Positions 1 through 6,023 of a stretch of DNA of 8,770 nucleotides are shown one piece after another (the stretch's first letter is position 1; the number at the start of each line of letters is the position of its first letter). This DNA comes from an uncultured bacterium (GTDB lineage: Bacteria > Cyanobacteriota > Vampirovibrionia > Gastranaerophilales > Gastranaerophilaceae). The notes beneath the pieces are model-generated. The model was given only the letters and a program-made list of their open reading frames with translations, was not told the origin of the DNA and made no database searches. The stretch lies in contig USOK01000057.1 in NCBI GenBank assembly GCA_900556295.1, positions 1 to 8,770 of the forward strand, written 5' to 3'. Both the position numbers and the translations under genes were made by a program.

Positions 1-20
1 GGCGGGATACCTATCCCGCC
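1..20 (-). terminator. Probable intrinsic terminator of the mlaE-mlaF-aminotransferase operon (hairpin only)
   Basis: The first 20 bases form a perfect inverted repeat (GGCGGGATA, CC, TATCCCGCC), very GC-rich for this window, 36 bases beyond the aminotransferase stop codon. Folding with a 6-base loop leaves 7 GC-rich pairs. On the minus strand the U-tract needed for termination would fall outside the window, so only the stem is seen. The plus strand shows no T-run after the hairpin, which favours a minus-strand terminator. Confidence 0.6.
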
Positions 21-56
21 TTACTAAACAATTGATTAGCAATCTTGAAATTGTTC

Positions 57-1307
57 TTATTCAAAAGTAAAGCCGTCGGCTTTAAATCTATCGATAACCT
101 CTTGTAATTGTTCGTCTGAGCATACGTAAGACAATCTAAAGAAACCTTCGCCGTAATCTCCAAATGCGTTTCCTGGAACTAGTACAACGCCAGATTTTTT
201 CAATACATCTTCGCAGAATTTGAATGCTGAATCGTATTTCTTTGGAATTGGCAACCACAAGTAGAAAGTTGTGTGTGGAACAGTTTTTTCATCAATATTC
301 CAGCCAAGTTCTTTGAATCCTTTTACCATAATTGCTTGTTTTCTTGCATAGCCTTCGTTGCCTTTTGCAATATATTTGTCGCCTTCTTCTGAATTCAAAA
401 TTTCTGCACAAGCTTTTTGAAGAGCTTTGAAAATTCCGTTATCAAGTGTAGATTTGCCTTTGCCAAATCTTTGGATAACATCTTTATTTCCACAAACCCA
501 GCCTAATCTCCAACCTGTTACAGCATACGGCTTTGAAAAACTATAAAATTCAATGCCTACATCTTTTGCTCCTTCTAGTTCAAAGATGCTGAAAGGTTTT
601 TCATCTTCTGCAAAATAAATGTCTGCATAAGCGGCATCTGATGCTAGTAAGATGTCGTGTTTTTTACAGAAATTGATTACGGATTGAACATATTCTTTAG
701 TTGTAGAAATTCCCATTGGATTATTAGGGAAGTTTATGAACAAAGCTTTGATGTTTTCAGCTTTATAACCGTCTTTGATAATTTGATTGTAAATAGCTTC
801 AACATCAGGTTTGTAGTTGTTTTCTTTTGTTAAAGGCATTGGGTAAGCTTTTGCACCTGAACATTTAATAAATTGTAAATATGAAGCATAACAAGGATCT
901 GGAACCATTATTACATCTTTTTCTAGTTCTTCATGTTTTGGAGTTGTAATAAATCTTACAAGGTTTGCAATCCCTTCTTTTGAACCTACAAGAGAGAAAA
1001 TTTCTGTATCTGGATCAAGTTCAACATTGAAACGAGATTTCATTCTTTGAGCAATTGCTTTTCTGAAATATGGTTCGCCTTTAGGAATAGAATACATGTG
1101 AATTCCGTCCTCATCTAAAATTTCTTTAAGTCGGTTTATTAAAGCTTTTGGAGGATTAGCAGTCGGCGCTCCCATAGATAATGAGATTGGTGCTCTGTTT
1201 CTTGCAGTTAATTCATCTTTAAGTTTTGCGGTTTGTTCTTTTAATCTGAACATGATGTAAGTGTCTAATGACATTACTTCTTCGTTAAATAATCTTTCTA
1301 TATCCAT
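57..1307 (-). CDS. PLP-dependent class I/II aminotransferase, possibly LL-diaminopimelate or aspartate type
   Basis: A 416-residue fold-type I aminotransferase that moves an amino group between an amino acid and a 2-oxo acid using pyridoxal phosphate in the cytoplasm. K259 in SFSKPYAVTGWRLGW is the expected Schiff-base lysine, with R267 in the same motif. Other family marks are NNPMG (195-199), D224 and Y227 near the pyridine ring, GSKEGIA (108-114) in the cofactor phosphate region, and R391 in FFRLSY as the likely substrate-carboxylate contact. GSKEGIA with an HMYSIPKGEPYFRKAIA-like stretch (70-86) resembles LL-diaminopimelate aminotransferases (DapL) and related aspartate-type enzymes. DapL would feed lysine and peptidoglycan synthesis, but the substrate cannot be fixed from motifs. 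AGAGGA lies 7 bases before the ATG. The gene starts 12 bases after mlaF and is the last gene of that operon. Confidence 0.9.
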   Translation of the reverse strand: MDIERLFNEEVMSLDTYIMFRLKEQTAKLKDELTARNRAPISLSMGAPTANPPKALINRLKEILDEDGIHMYSIPKGEPYFRKAIAQRMKSRFNVELDPDTEIFSLVGSKEGIANLVRFITTPKHEELEKDVIMVPDPCYASYLQFIKCSGAKAYPMPLTKENNYKPDVEAIYNQIIKDGYKAENIKALFINFPNNPMGISTTKEYVQSVINFCKKHDILLASDAAYADIYFAEDEKPFSIFELEGAKDVGIEFYSFSKPYAVTGWRLGWVCGNKDVIQRFGKGKSTLDNGIFKALQKACAEILNSEEGDKYIAKGNEGYARKQAIMVKGFKELGWNIDEKTVPHTTFYLWLPIPKKYDSAFKFCEDVLKKSGVVLVPGNAFGDYGEGFFRLSYVCSDEQLQEVIDRFKADGFTFE

Positions 1308-1319
1308 ATTCTTATCCTC

Positions 1320-2045
1320 TTAGTTTTCTGTAATCATTTGCATAGGACCTTCCAAAGACGCTGTAACAAACTGTTTTGTATAAGGATTATCTTGCTTAAG
1401 CATATCTTCAGGAGTGCCGTGGTAAACTATTTTACCATCATAAAGCATTATAACTTTATTTGCAGTTCTTTGAATTGTCGACATTTGGTGTGTAACAACA
1501 ATTGAAGAAGCGTGAGTTTCTTCTTTGAGTCTTACGATGTAATCTTCTATTAATGTTGAAGATATTGGGTCTAATCCTGCTGTTGGTTCATCATAAAGAA
1601 TTGTATTTGGGGCTGTAACAATTGCACGTGCAAAGCTTACACGTTTTTGCATCCCCCCTGACAATTCTGACGGGTATTGGTTTTCTATTCCTTTTAAACC
1701 TACAAGTTCCAACTTTTTAGAAACTATATTCTTAATTTCTTTTTCTGTGTATTTGTTTCTTAAATCTTTCCTTTCATGGAGTGCAAATGCGATATTATCT
1801 GCAACTGTAAGTGAGTCAAATAGCGCAGAGTATTGAAAAACCATTGCAATATCGCCTCTCGATGTAATTATTTCTCCACTATCCGGAGCTAAAAGTCCAC
1901 AGATGAGTTTTAAAATAGTACTTTTGCCTGAGCCAGAGAAACCTACTACGGCTAGAGTTTCTCCGTTTTCAACCTTGAAAGAAATATTGTCAATAACTCG
2001 CCTTTCATCAAATGTTTTTATTAAATTTTTGACTTCAATACTCAT
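1320..2045 (-). CDS. mlaF: ABC transporter ATP-binding protein, MlaF-like (phospholipid/MCE system)
   Basis: The 241-residue ATPase subunit of an MCE-type lipid ABC transporter, expected to couple ATP hydrolysis at the inner membrane to lipid movement between the two membranes. All nucleotide-binding elements are present: Walker A GFSGSGKST (35-43), Q-loop Q71, ABC signature LSGGMQKR (128-135), Walker B TILYDEP (148-154, catalytic E153), D-loop and switch histidine H186 in VVTHQM. The adjoining MlaE-type permease, 18 bases upstream, is what assigns it to the MlaF/Ttg2A group. AGAGGT precedes the ATG by about 12 bases, slightly farther than usual. No MCE-domain (MlaD) gene follows; the aminotransferase does. 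The gene symbol is by homology and the lipid substrate is not shown. Confidence 0.9.
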   Translation of the reverse strand: MSIEVKNLIKTFDERRVIDNISFKVENGETLAVVGFSGSGKSTILKLICGLLAPDSGEIITSRGDIAMVFQYSALFDSLTVADNIAFALHERKDLRNKYTEKEIKNIVSKKLELVGLKGIENQYPSELSGGMQKRVSFARAIVTAPNTILYDEPTAGLDPISSTLIEDYIVRLKEETHASSIVVTHQMSTIQRTANKVIMLYDGKIVYHGTPEDMLKQDNPYTKQFVTASLEGPMQMITEN

Positions 2046-2063
2046 ATTTTATATTCTACCTCT

Positions 2064-2873
2064 TTAAAAGAAAAAAGCTATAGCAAAAATCATATCCCAT
2101 ATTACAATTGCAACAAAAGACCAAACAACTGCCTTGTTTGTAGCTTCACCGACTCCTTTTGCGCCGCCTTTTGCATAATATCCGCAAGAACAGCTTATAA
2201 GCGAAATAGTTCCGCCAAAGAATACAGCTTTCAACAAACATACGCCTAAGTCTTTCATATAAATACCAAGCCACGCAGAATCAAAGAATGCCCGATAGCC
2301 TAAACCGGAAGTCAAGTGTGCTGTGACTGCTCCTGCAATAACTCCGATAGTTGATGCTATGACAACAACAGGGGGCATCATTATTAGTCCGGAAATTACT
2401 CTCGGTACAAACAGATATTTTATAGGATTGACTTTAAGAACTTCAATAGCGTCAATTTGTTCTGTGACACGCATTGTCGCAATTTCAGAGGCAAGAGATG
2501 AACCAATCATTGAAATAATCGCAAACCCTGACATTATAACACCGACTTCTCTAACAATTAACATTGTCATTAAGAGCCCAACAAAATTGCTCCCACCTTG
2601 TTTAACCATTTCTAAGGCAACTTGAGAAGCTACAATGATTGAAGTCATTCCGACAATTGAAACTGTAATAGGGAGTGATGTTATTCCAAATCTGTAACTT
2701 TGGTCTATAACTTCTTTGAAGTTGATTTCGCCTCTTATAATATATTTGGCAGTATCAATTCCGTTTTTTGTAATTTCTCCAAGTGTTTCTAAAAAATTAC
2801 TCAATTCAAAGAAAATCCCTGAAAAAATCTTATATGTAGCGGATTGCTTGTAGTATTTTTGTAAACTGCTCAT
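2064..2873 (-). CDS. mlaE: ABC transporter permease, MlaE-like (phospholipid/MCE system)
   Basis: A 269-residue integral inner-membrane protein, close in length to E. coli MlaE (about 260). It has an amphipathic N-terminal part (about 1-60) and then hydrophobic segments near 62-84, 96-120, 154-183, 211-229 and 246-269. The family core is visible as ASEIATMRVTEQIDAIEVL (128-146), followed by the NP/PRV region (149-159), and GAKGVGEATNKAVV (237-250) near the end. It would form the membrane channel of an MCE lipid transporter with the following MlaF-like ATPase, implying an outer membrane. It is the first gene of its operon, cut off from glnA by a terminator. No Shine-Dalgarno is seen before the ATG, and a TATAAT box ends 6 bases upstream, so translation may be leaderless. 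Confidence 0.92.
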   Translation of the reverse strand: MSSLQKYYKQSATYKIFSGIFFELSNFLETLGEITKNGIDTAKYIIRGEINFKEVIDQSYRFGITSLPITVSIVGMTSIIVASQVALEMVKQGGSNFVGLLMTMLIVREVGVIMSGFAIISMIGSSLASEIATMRVTEQIDAIEVLKVNPIKYLFVPRVISGLIMMPPVVVIASTIGVIAGAVTAHLTSGLGYRAFFDSAWLGIYMKDLGVCLLKAVFFGGTISLISCSCGYYAKGGAKGVGEATNKAVVWSFVAIVIWDMIFAIAFFF

Positions 2874-2879
2874 TTCTTA

Positions 2880-2908
2880 ATTATACAAAAAATTTTTGTC
2901 AAATGCAA
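2880..2908 (-). promoter_or_regulatory. Promoter of the mlaE operon, possibly giving a leaderless mRNA
   Basis: On the minus strand, TTGCAT (2903-2908) and a perfect TATAAT (2880-2885) are separated by exactly 17 bases. Only TAAGAA lies between the -10 box and the mlaE ATG, so the predicted start of transcription falls on or beside the A of the ATG. A closer TTGACA also occurs, but only 11 bases from TATAAT, which is too short a spacing. Confidence 0.6.
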
Positions 2909-2916
2909 TTTGTAAT

Positions 2917-2943
2917 AAAAAAGGACTCTTTATAGAGTCCTTT
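2917..2943 (-). terminator. Intrinsic terminator of glnA
   Basis: A perfect 9-bp stem (AAAGGACTC / GAGTCCTTT) with a 6-base loop starts 11 bases after the glnA stop codon. The downstream arm continues into six T on the minus strand. It separates glnA from the mlaE operon. Confidence 0.9.
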
Positions 2944-2953
2944 CAAATACTTA

Positions 2954-4318
2954 TTAATATCTTTCTAGATATCTGTCAATTTCCCATTTAGAAACATAAG
3001 TTCTGAATGAATCCCATTCTTTTTTCTTAGCGGAAAGAAATTCATTGAAAATATGATCTCCAAGTGCAGCCCTAGAAACAAGAGATTTATCGAACAAATC
3101 AATCGCTTCTGCCAAACTACCCGGAAGAGAATCAATTCTTTGCTTTTTGCGTTCTTTGGTAGTTAACTTGTAGATGTTGCTTTCTACAGGAGCCGGCGGA
3201 TCAATTTTGTTTCTTACTCCATCAAGGCAAGCTTCCAAAATAGCTGCAAATGCCAAATACGGATTGCATGCTGGATCTGGAGAACGGAGTTCTACACGAG
3301 TTGAGCTTCCTCGTTTAGCAGGAACTCTTAATAGTGCACTTCTGTTTGCTAATGACCAAGCAAGATAAACAGGAGCTTCATATCCAGGAACTAAACGTTT
3401 GAAACTGTTTACTGTAGGATTCAATACCGCTGTAATACTTTTTACATGTTTCAACATCCCGCCTATAGAATATTTTGCAACATCAGATAGTTGGTATTCT
3501 GCATTTTCGTCATAAAAAGCGTTTTTACCGTTTTTGAACAAAGAAACATTACAGTGCATGCCAGAACCGTTAATTCCGAAAATAGGTTTTGGCATAAATG
3601 TTGCATGCAAATTATGTCTTGCTGCAATTGCTTTAACTGCAACTTTGAATGTAGCAACGTTATCAGCAGCGGTCAAAATATCGGCATATCTAAAATCAAC
3701 TTCATGTTGTCCGTCTGCAACTTCGTGGTGGGAAGCTTCAATATCAAATCCCATTTCTTGTAAAGTTAAAACGATGTCAGATCTTACATCTTCTCCTAAA
3801 TCTTCCGGCCCTACATCGTAGTATCCGGCACTGTCTTGAGTTGTTGTAGTTACATTCCCGTCTTTATCTTTTGAGAACAAGAAAAATTCGGCTTCCGGTC
3901 CGATGTTCATAGAAAATCCCATCTTTTCAGCTTCTTTCATAACTCGTTTTAAGTTGCATCTAGGACAACCTTCAAAAGGAGTTCCGTCAGCATTATATAT
4001 ATCACAAATTAATCTTGCTGAATTTACACTATCTTTACCTCTCCAAGGTAAAATTTGGAATGAATTCTTGTCAGGATGGAAAAACATATCAGACGTTTCG
4101 ATACTTCTAAATCCTTTAATAGAAGAACCATCTAGCATGATTTCGTTGTTTAAAGCTTTTTCAATATGTTGAGAAGGAATTGTCATATTTTTAACTTGTC
4201 CGTTAATATCAACGAACTGTAGTTTAATAAACTTGATATTATAGTCTTTAATAAATCCTTTAATATCCTCTTCTGTAAACTGTTTGTTGTCTAATCTTGT
4301 GTGCATGAATTCTTTCAT
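2954..4318 (-). CDS. glnA: Glutamine synthetase, type I-alpha
   Basis: This 454-residue enzyme makes glutamine from glutamate, ammonia and ATP, the entry point of nitrogen assimilation, normally as a cytoplasmic dodecamer. Visible marks are DGSS (63-66), the metal-site motif GPEAEFF (140-146), the EVADGQHE segment (199-206), NGSGMHCN (250-257), KRLVPGYEAP (307-316, with E314 as the flap glutamate) and NRS (325-327). The length and the absence of the NLYDLP adenylylation loop place it with GSI-alpha (Bacillus/Clostridium type) rather than GSI-beta, so adenylylation control is unlikely. Unusually, the position of B. subtilis R62, the feedback-inhibition arginine, is S72 here, with R71 beside it. 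The first ATG is preferred because AGAGGT precedes it at good spacing; a second ATG at codon 5 is too far away. It is monocistronic, with its own promoter and terminator. Confidence 0.97.
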   Translation of the reverse strand: MKEFMHTRLDNKQFTEEDIKGFIKDYNIKFIKLQFVDINGQVKNMTIPSQHIEKALNNEIMLDGSSIKGFRSIETSDMFFHPDKNSFQILPWRGKDSVNSARLICDIYNADGTPFEGCPRCNLKRVMKEAEKMGFSMNIGPEAEFFLFSKDKDGNVTTTTQDSAGYYDVGPEDLGEDVRSDIVLTLQEMGFDIEASHHEVADGQHEVDFRYADILTAADNVATFKVAVKAIAARHNLHATFMPKPIFGINGSGMHCNVSLFKNGKNAFYDENAEYQLSDVAKYSIGGMLKHVKSITAVLNPTVNSFKRLVPGYEAPVYLAWSLANRSALLRVPAKRGSSTRVELRSPDPACNPYLAFAAILEACLDGVRNKIDPPAPVESNIYKLTTKERKKQRIDSLPGSLAEAIDLFDKSLVSRAALGDHIFNEFLSAKKKEWDSFRTYVSKWEIDRYLERY

Positions 4319-4361
4319 ATAGACCTCTTTCTTCTCACTATGTTTTATAAATTACTTTTTC

Positions 4362-4390
4362 ATTAGAATACTTTTTTTAAAAAAGGTCAA
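4362..4390 (-). promoter_or_regulatory. glnA promoter, sigma-70 type
   Basis: On the minus strand, TTGACC (4385-4390) and TCTAAT (4362-4367) are separated by exactly 17 bases. Transcription would begin near 4355, giving a leader of about 37 bases that ends in the AGAGGT ribosome-binding site. I found no GTA-N8-TAC (NtcA-type) site near it. Confidence 0.7.
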
Positions 4391-4722
4391 TACTTTTAAT
4401 ATTAAGATTAAGTAAAGACAAGAAAAAGAAAAATTCTGAAATTGCAGATGTTTTTCTAAAAATAGTGTTAATTTTGCAAAATTATGGGAATATTAGTAAT
4501 ACAAAGGGAGTACAGGGAATTTAGTTTAATAAAAACAGAGTTTTGATTGAAAAGTTTGTCATGCTTTTAATCTAGAATACTTATAAATATTGCCTTTACA
4601 GAACTTTGTAAACAAATGTAAAGAAATACGCAGTATATAGCAATTATATATAACAAAAATACTTTATTAATATGTAAGCGAAAGCTAAACAAAAAGATAA
4701 AAAGATTTAAATAAACACGAGA
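4391..4722. other. AT-rich intergenic region upstream of glnA with two palindromes
   Basis: No protein gene is visible on either strand. A perfect 16-bp palindrome (TAATTTTG/CAAAATTA) lies at 4469-4484, about 120 bases upstream of the predicted glnA start. A nested inverted repeat lies at 4594-4623: CTTTACA pairs with TGTAAAG, and inside it TTTAC-N8-GTAAA spans 4595-4612. These could be operators for glnA or for the divergent plus-strand transcript, but AT-rich DNA yields such palindromes by chance. Confidence 0.35.
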
Positions 4723-4728
4723 TATAAT
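4723..4728 (+). promoter_or_regulatory. Candidate -10 box of a plus-strand small RNA
   Basis: A perfect TATAAT lies on the plus strand about 60 bases before a strong plus-strand terminator. No convincing -35 element is seen 17 bases upstream (the sequence there is A-rich) and there is no extended TGN, so the promoter is weak or needs an activator. Confidence 0.35.
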
Positions 4729-4734
4729 TTACAC

Positions 4735-4819
4735 TACCTACTACACACTAACCTTCTACACACACGAGGAATTACGTAAAAGTATTCCAAACTCTATCTT
4801 TCAGATAGGGTTTTTTTTT
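4735..4819 (+). ncRNA. Candidate small regulatory RNA, about 85 nt, divergent from glnA
   Basis: No recognised RNA family. The case rests on three things: a TATAAT box at 4723-4728, a strong intrinsic terminator at 4789-4819, and no open reading frame between them. The first 30 or so bases contain no G and are rich in C and A, with ACCTACTACAC and ACCTTCTACAC stretches. Such unpaired C-rich segments in bacterial small RNAs often pair with Shine-Dalgarno regions. A GAGGA follows at about 4766-4770 but no start codon is placed to use it. It points away from glnA and toward the 3' end of the convergent pilin gene. The 5' end and the function are inference. Confidence 0.42.
4789..4819 (+). terminator. 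Strong plus-strand intrinsic terminator
   Basis: An 11-bp stem (AAACTCTATCT pairing with AGATAGGGTTT, one T-G wobble) with a TTC loop runs into nine consecutive T at 4811-4819. There is no T-run after the hairpin on the minus strand, so it serves plus-strand transcription only, although every protein gene here is on the minus strand. Confidence 0.85.
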
Positions 4820-4835
4820 AGGGCGAGCAGAGGCA

Positions 4836-4980
4836 GGCAAAATACGTAGTATTTTGTCAGTTGAGCAATTATAAGTGGAAATCGAATTTTTACTTTAATT
4901 GCGAACGTTGCCGTTTAATGCGAGCCCGTACGACGAAGTCGGCTTTCTTCTTTATGAGTAATGTTGGAAATTACTTTTTT
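4836..4980. other. Hairpin-rich intergenic element beside the pilin 3' end
   Basis: No gene is visible. Four inverted repeats follow each other: 4836-4858 (CAAAATAC, GTA loop, GTATTTTG, extended by two pairs), 4865-4902 (GCAATTATAAGT against ACTTTAATTGC, one bulge), 4931-4941 (CGAC, GAA loop, GTCG) and 4957-4975 (AGTAAT against ATTACT). The last is followed by T on the plus strand through 4980, like a weak terminator. Parts are richer in GC than the flanks. It could be a dispersed repeat, a structured RNA or the 3' end region of the pilin transcript; the sequence alone does not decide. Confidence 0.35.
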
Positions 4981-5000
4981 GATTTATATTCAAATAACTT

Positions 5001-5798
5001 TTACCAAGGATAATCCTTAGCTATTTGCCAACCATCTAGCATAATCAATGCTGCACAGCCATCTCCAGTTGGAGTTGCTCCTCTGTCTTCTGAACAAGCT
5101 CTATCTACTTTCCCGACTTTTCCTAATATTTGATCTCGAGACATTTTGGCAAATGGCATGTAACATTGTGCGTAACTACCTAAATATAGTCCAGAATTTA
5201 AGCTTTGTACTGTTCCATTGCAACTTATATAGTCTGTTTTTAGGATTGTAGATTTATTCACGAAGAAAAAGAAAAATATATCTCTACCTGTAATGTTTGG
5301 TTTTTGTTCCCCGTTAATGTCAATAAAGAATACTTTGCCAACGGGTGCATCTTGGCTAATTCCAAGGAATGAACCATCTTTTAGAATGTAGAATTTATTA
5401 TTTATAACAAGTGGTGTAATTTTGTTGTGTCCAAATGGGAATTTCTTATAACATTTCGTTGAGTTTTCGCATTCGCCAATTGTTTGAACATATGGCAAAA
5501 TATACGTATGCATAAATTCATTCGCAGAAAGTGTGGTATCAAATTCGTCAAAATCTACATTATTATCTGCTTGATACATTTTTAAAGCCTGTTGTAGTAA
5601 AGAATATTCTTTTTTTAACCTCTCAACCGCCACTCTTTTTTGATGGTTTTGAATAAGAATTGGCAGTGTCATAGCTGCAACGATACCAATAATTCCGAGA
5701 GTTATGAGAACTTCGGCAAGGGTAAACGCTGTGCGTTTACGTGAAAAGTGAGAAGTGAAACGTGAAAAGACCGTATCAAGAAAGAGTGAATGGTTCAT
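5001..5798 (-). CDS. Type IV pilin-like (pseudopilin) protein with prepilin leader
   Basis: Counting from the chosen ATG, this is a 265-residue prepilin. A basic leader (1-24, ending SRKRTA) precedes FTLAEVLITLGIIGIVAAMTLP, the hydrophobic helix that anchors the prepilin and packs in the pilus. Glu at mature position 5 is present. Cleavage would fall after Ala24 instead of the usual Gly. The body has at least six cysteines and the tail reads GDGCAALIMLDGWQIAKDYPW, a pattern I associate with Gastranaerophilales pseudopilins. The open frame continues 73 codons upstream to a TTG at 6017, but that part translates REP-like and tandem repeats, so the ATG at 5798 is preferred although it lacks a Shine-Dalgarno. 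Whether it builds a pilus, a secretion pseudopilus or a competence fibre is unknown. Confidence 0.85.
   Translation of the reverse strand: MNHSLFLDTVFSRFTSHFSRKRTAFTLAEVLITLGIIGIVAAMTLPILIQNHQKRVAVERLKKEYSLLQQALKMYQADNNVDFDEFDTTLSANEFMHTYILPYVQTIGECENSTKCYKKFPFGHNKITPLVINNKFYILKDGSFLGISQDAPVGKVFFIDINGEQKPNITGRDIFFFFFVNKSTILKTDYISCNGTVQSLNSGLYLGSYAQCYMPFAKMSRDQILGKVGKVDRACSEDRGATPTGDGCAALIMLDGWQIAKDYPW
5722..5740. repeat. Perfect inverted repeat over the prepilin cleavage-site codons
   Basis: GTAAACGC and GCGTTTAC are perfect complements around a 3-base loop. On the minus strand they encode the R-K-R-T-A-F-T stretch at the leader/mature pilin boundary. It could be an mRNA hairpin early in the coding region or a repeat-derived junction. 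Confidence 0.7.
5740..5769. repeat. Short direct repeats encoding the pilin leader peptide
   Basis: CGTGAAAAG occurs at 5740-5748 and again at 5761-5769, with the related GTGAGAAG and GTGAAA between. The 21-bp period equals seven codons and produces two Phe-Ser-Arg units in the leader (residues 11-13 and 18-20). Confidence 0.6.
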
Positions 5799-5812
5799 AT
5801 TAATTAAGTTAT

Positions 5813-5884
5813 TAGTGATTACAGAGTCACTACCCTCTCTCTTTGTGAGAGGGTTGAATTTCTTCTCTCCCTCAAGGGGCGAGA
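5813..5884. repeat. REP-like palindromic repeat cluster upstream of the pilin gene
   Basis: Three inverted repeats stand side by side. TAGTGA/TCACTA is at 5813-5832. ACCCTCTC/GAGAGGGT with a 7-base loop is at 5832-5854. TCTC-t-CCC/GGG-c-GAGA with a 5-base loop is at 5864-5884. They are GC-rich against an AT-rich background. Their minus-strand translation (SPLEGE..NPLTKREG) resembles the spurious peptides that bacterial REP elements produce. Copy number in the genome cannot be seen from one window. Confidence 0.6.
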
Positions 5885-5955
5885 TTAAAATGTTTCTTTT
5901 AATTAAATCTAAAATTTTCTTTATCTTCCTAAATAACTCAAACCGTAAAAGACTT

Positions 5956-5987
5956 TGCCTCTTTGCATCTTCGCCTCTATGCATCTT
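5956..5987. repeat. 16-bp tandem repeat, two copies
   Basis: TGCCTCTTTGCATCTT is followed directly by CGCCTCTATGCATCTT, differing at two positions. A third partial GCATCTT occurs at about 6006-6012. This is in the leader of the presumed pilin transcript. Confidence 0.7.
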
Positions 5988-6023
5988 TAAACAAGGAGCA
6001 CCTAAGCATCTTACCAATTCATC

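Noticed and set aside
2323..2625. Plus-strand 100-residue open frame inside mlaE
   Set aside because: It is antisense to the conserved core of a clear MlaE permease and has no motif or ribosome-binding site of its own.
4820..4980. Possible tRNA or known riboswitch in the hairpin-rich gap
   Set aside because: No cloverleaf with a GTTCGA-type T-loop or CCA-ready acceptor stem can be drawn, and no conserved riboswitch core is recognisable. There is no downstream gene on the plus strand to control.
5245..5285. Run of five Phe codons in the pilin as a possible frameshift or slippage site
   Set aside because: The codons alternate TTT and TTC, so no long homopolymer exists, and the frame continues to a typical family C-terminus.
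5813..5987. CRISPR array
   Set aside because: The repeats are short, differ in kind and have no regular unique spacers; they are palindromic and tandem repeats.
5799..6017. 73-residue N-terminal extension of the pilin gene starting at TTG 6017
   Set aside because: The extension translates tandem repeats and REP-like hairpins, lacks a ribosome-binding site and would bury the prepilin leader far from the N-terminus. The ATG at 5798 gives a normal short basic leader.
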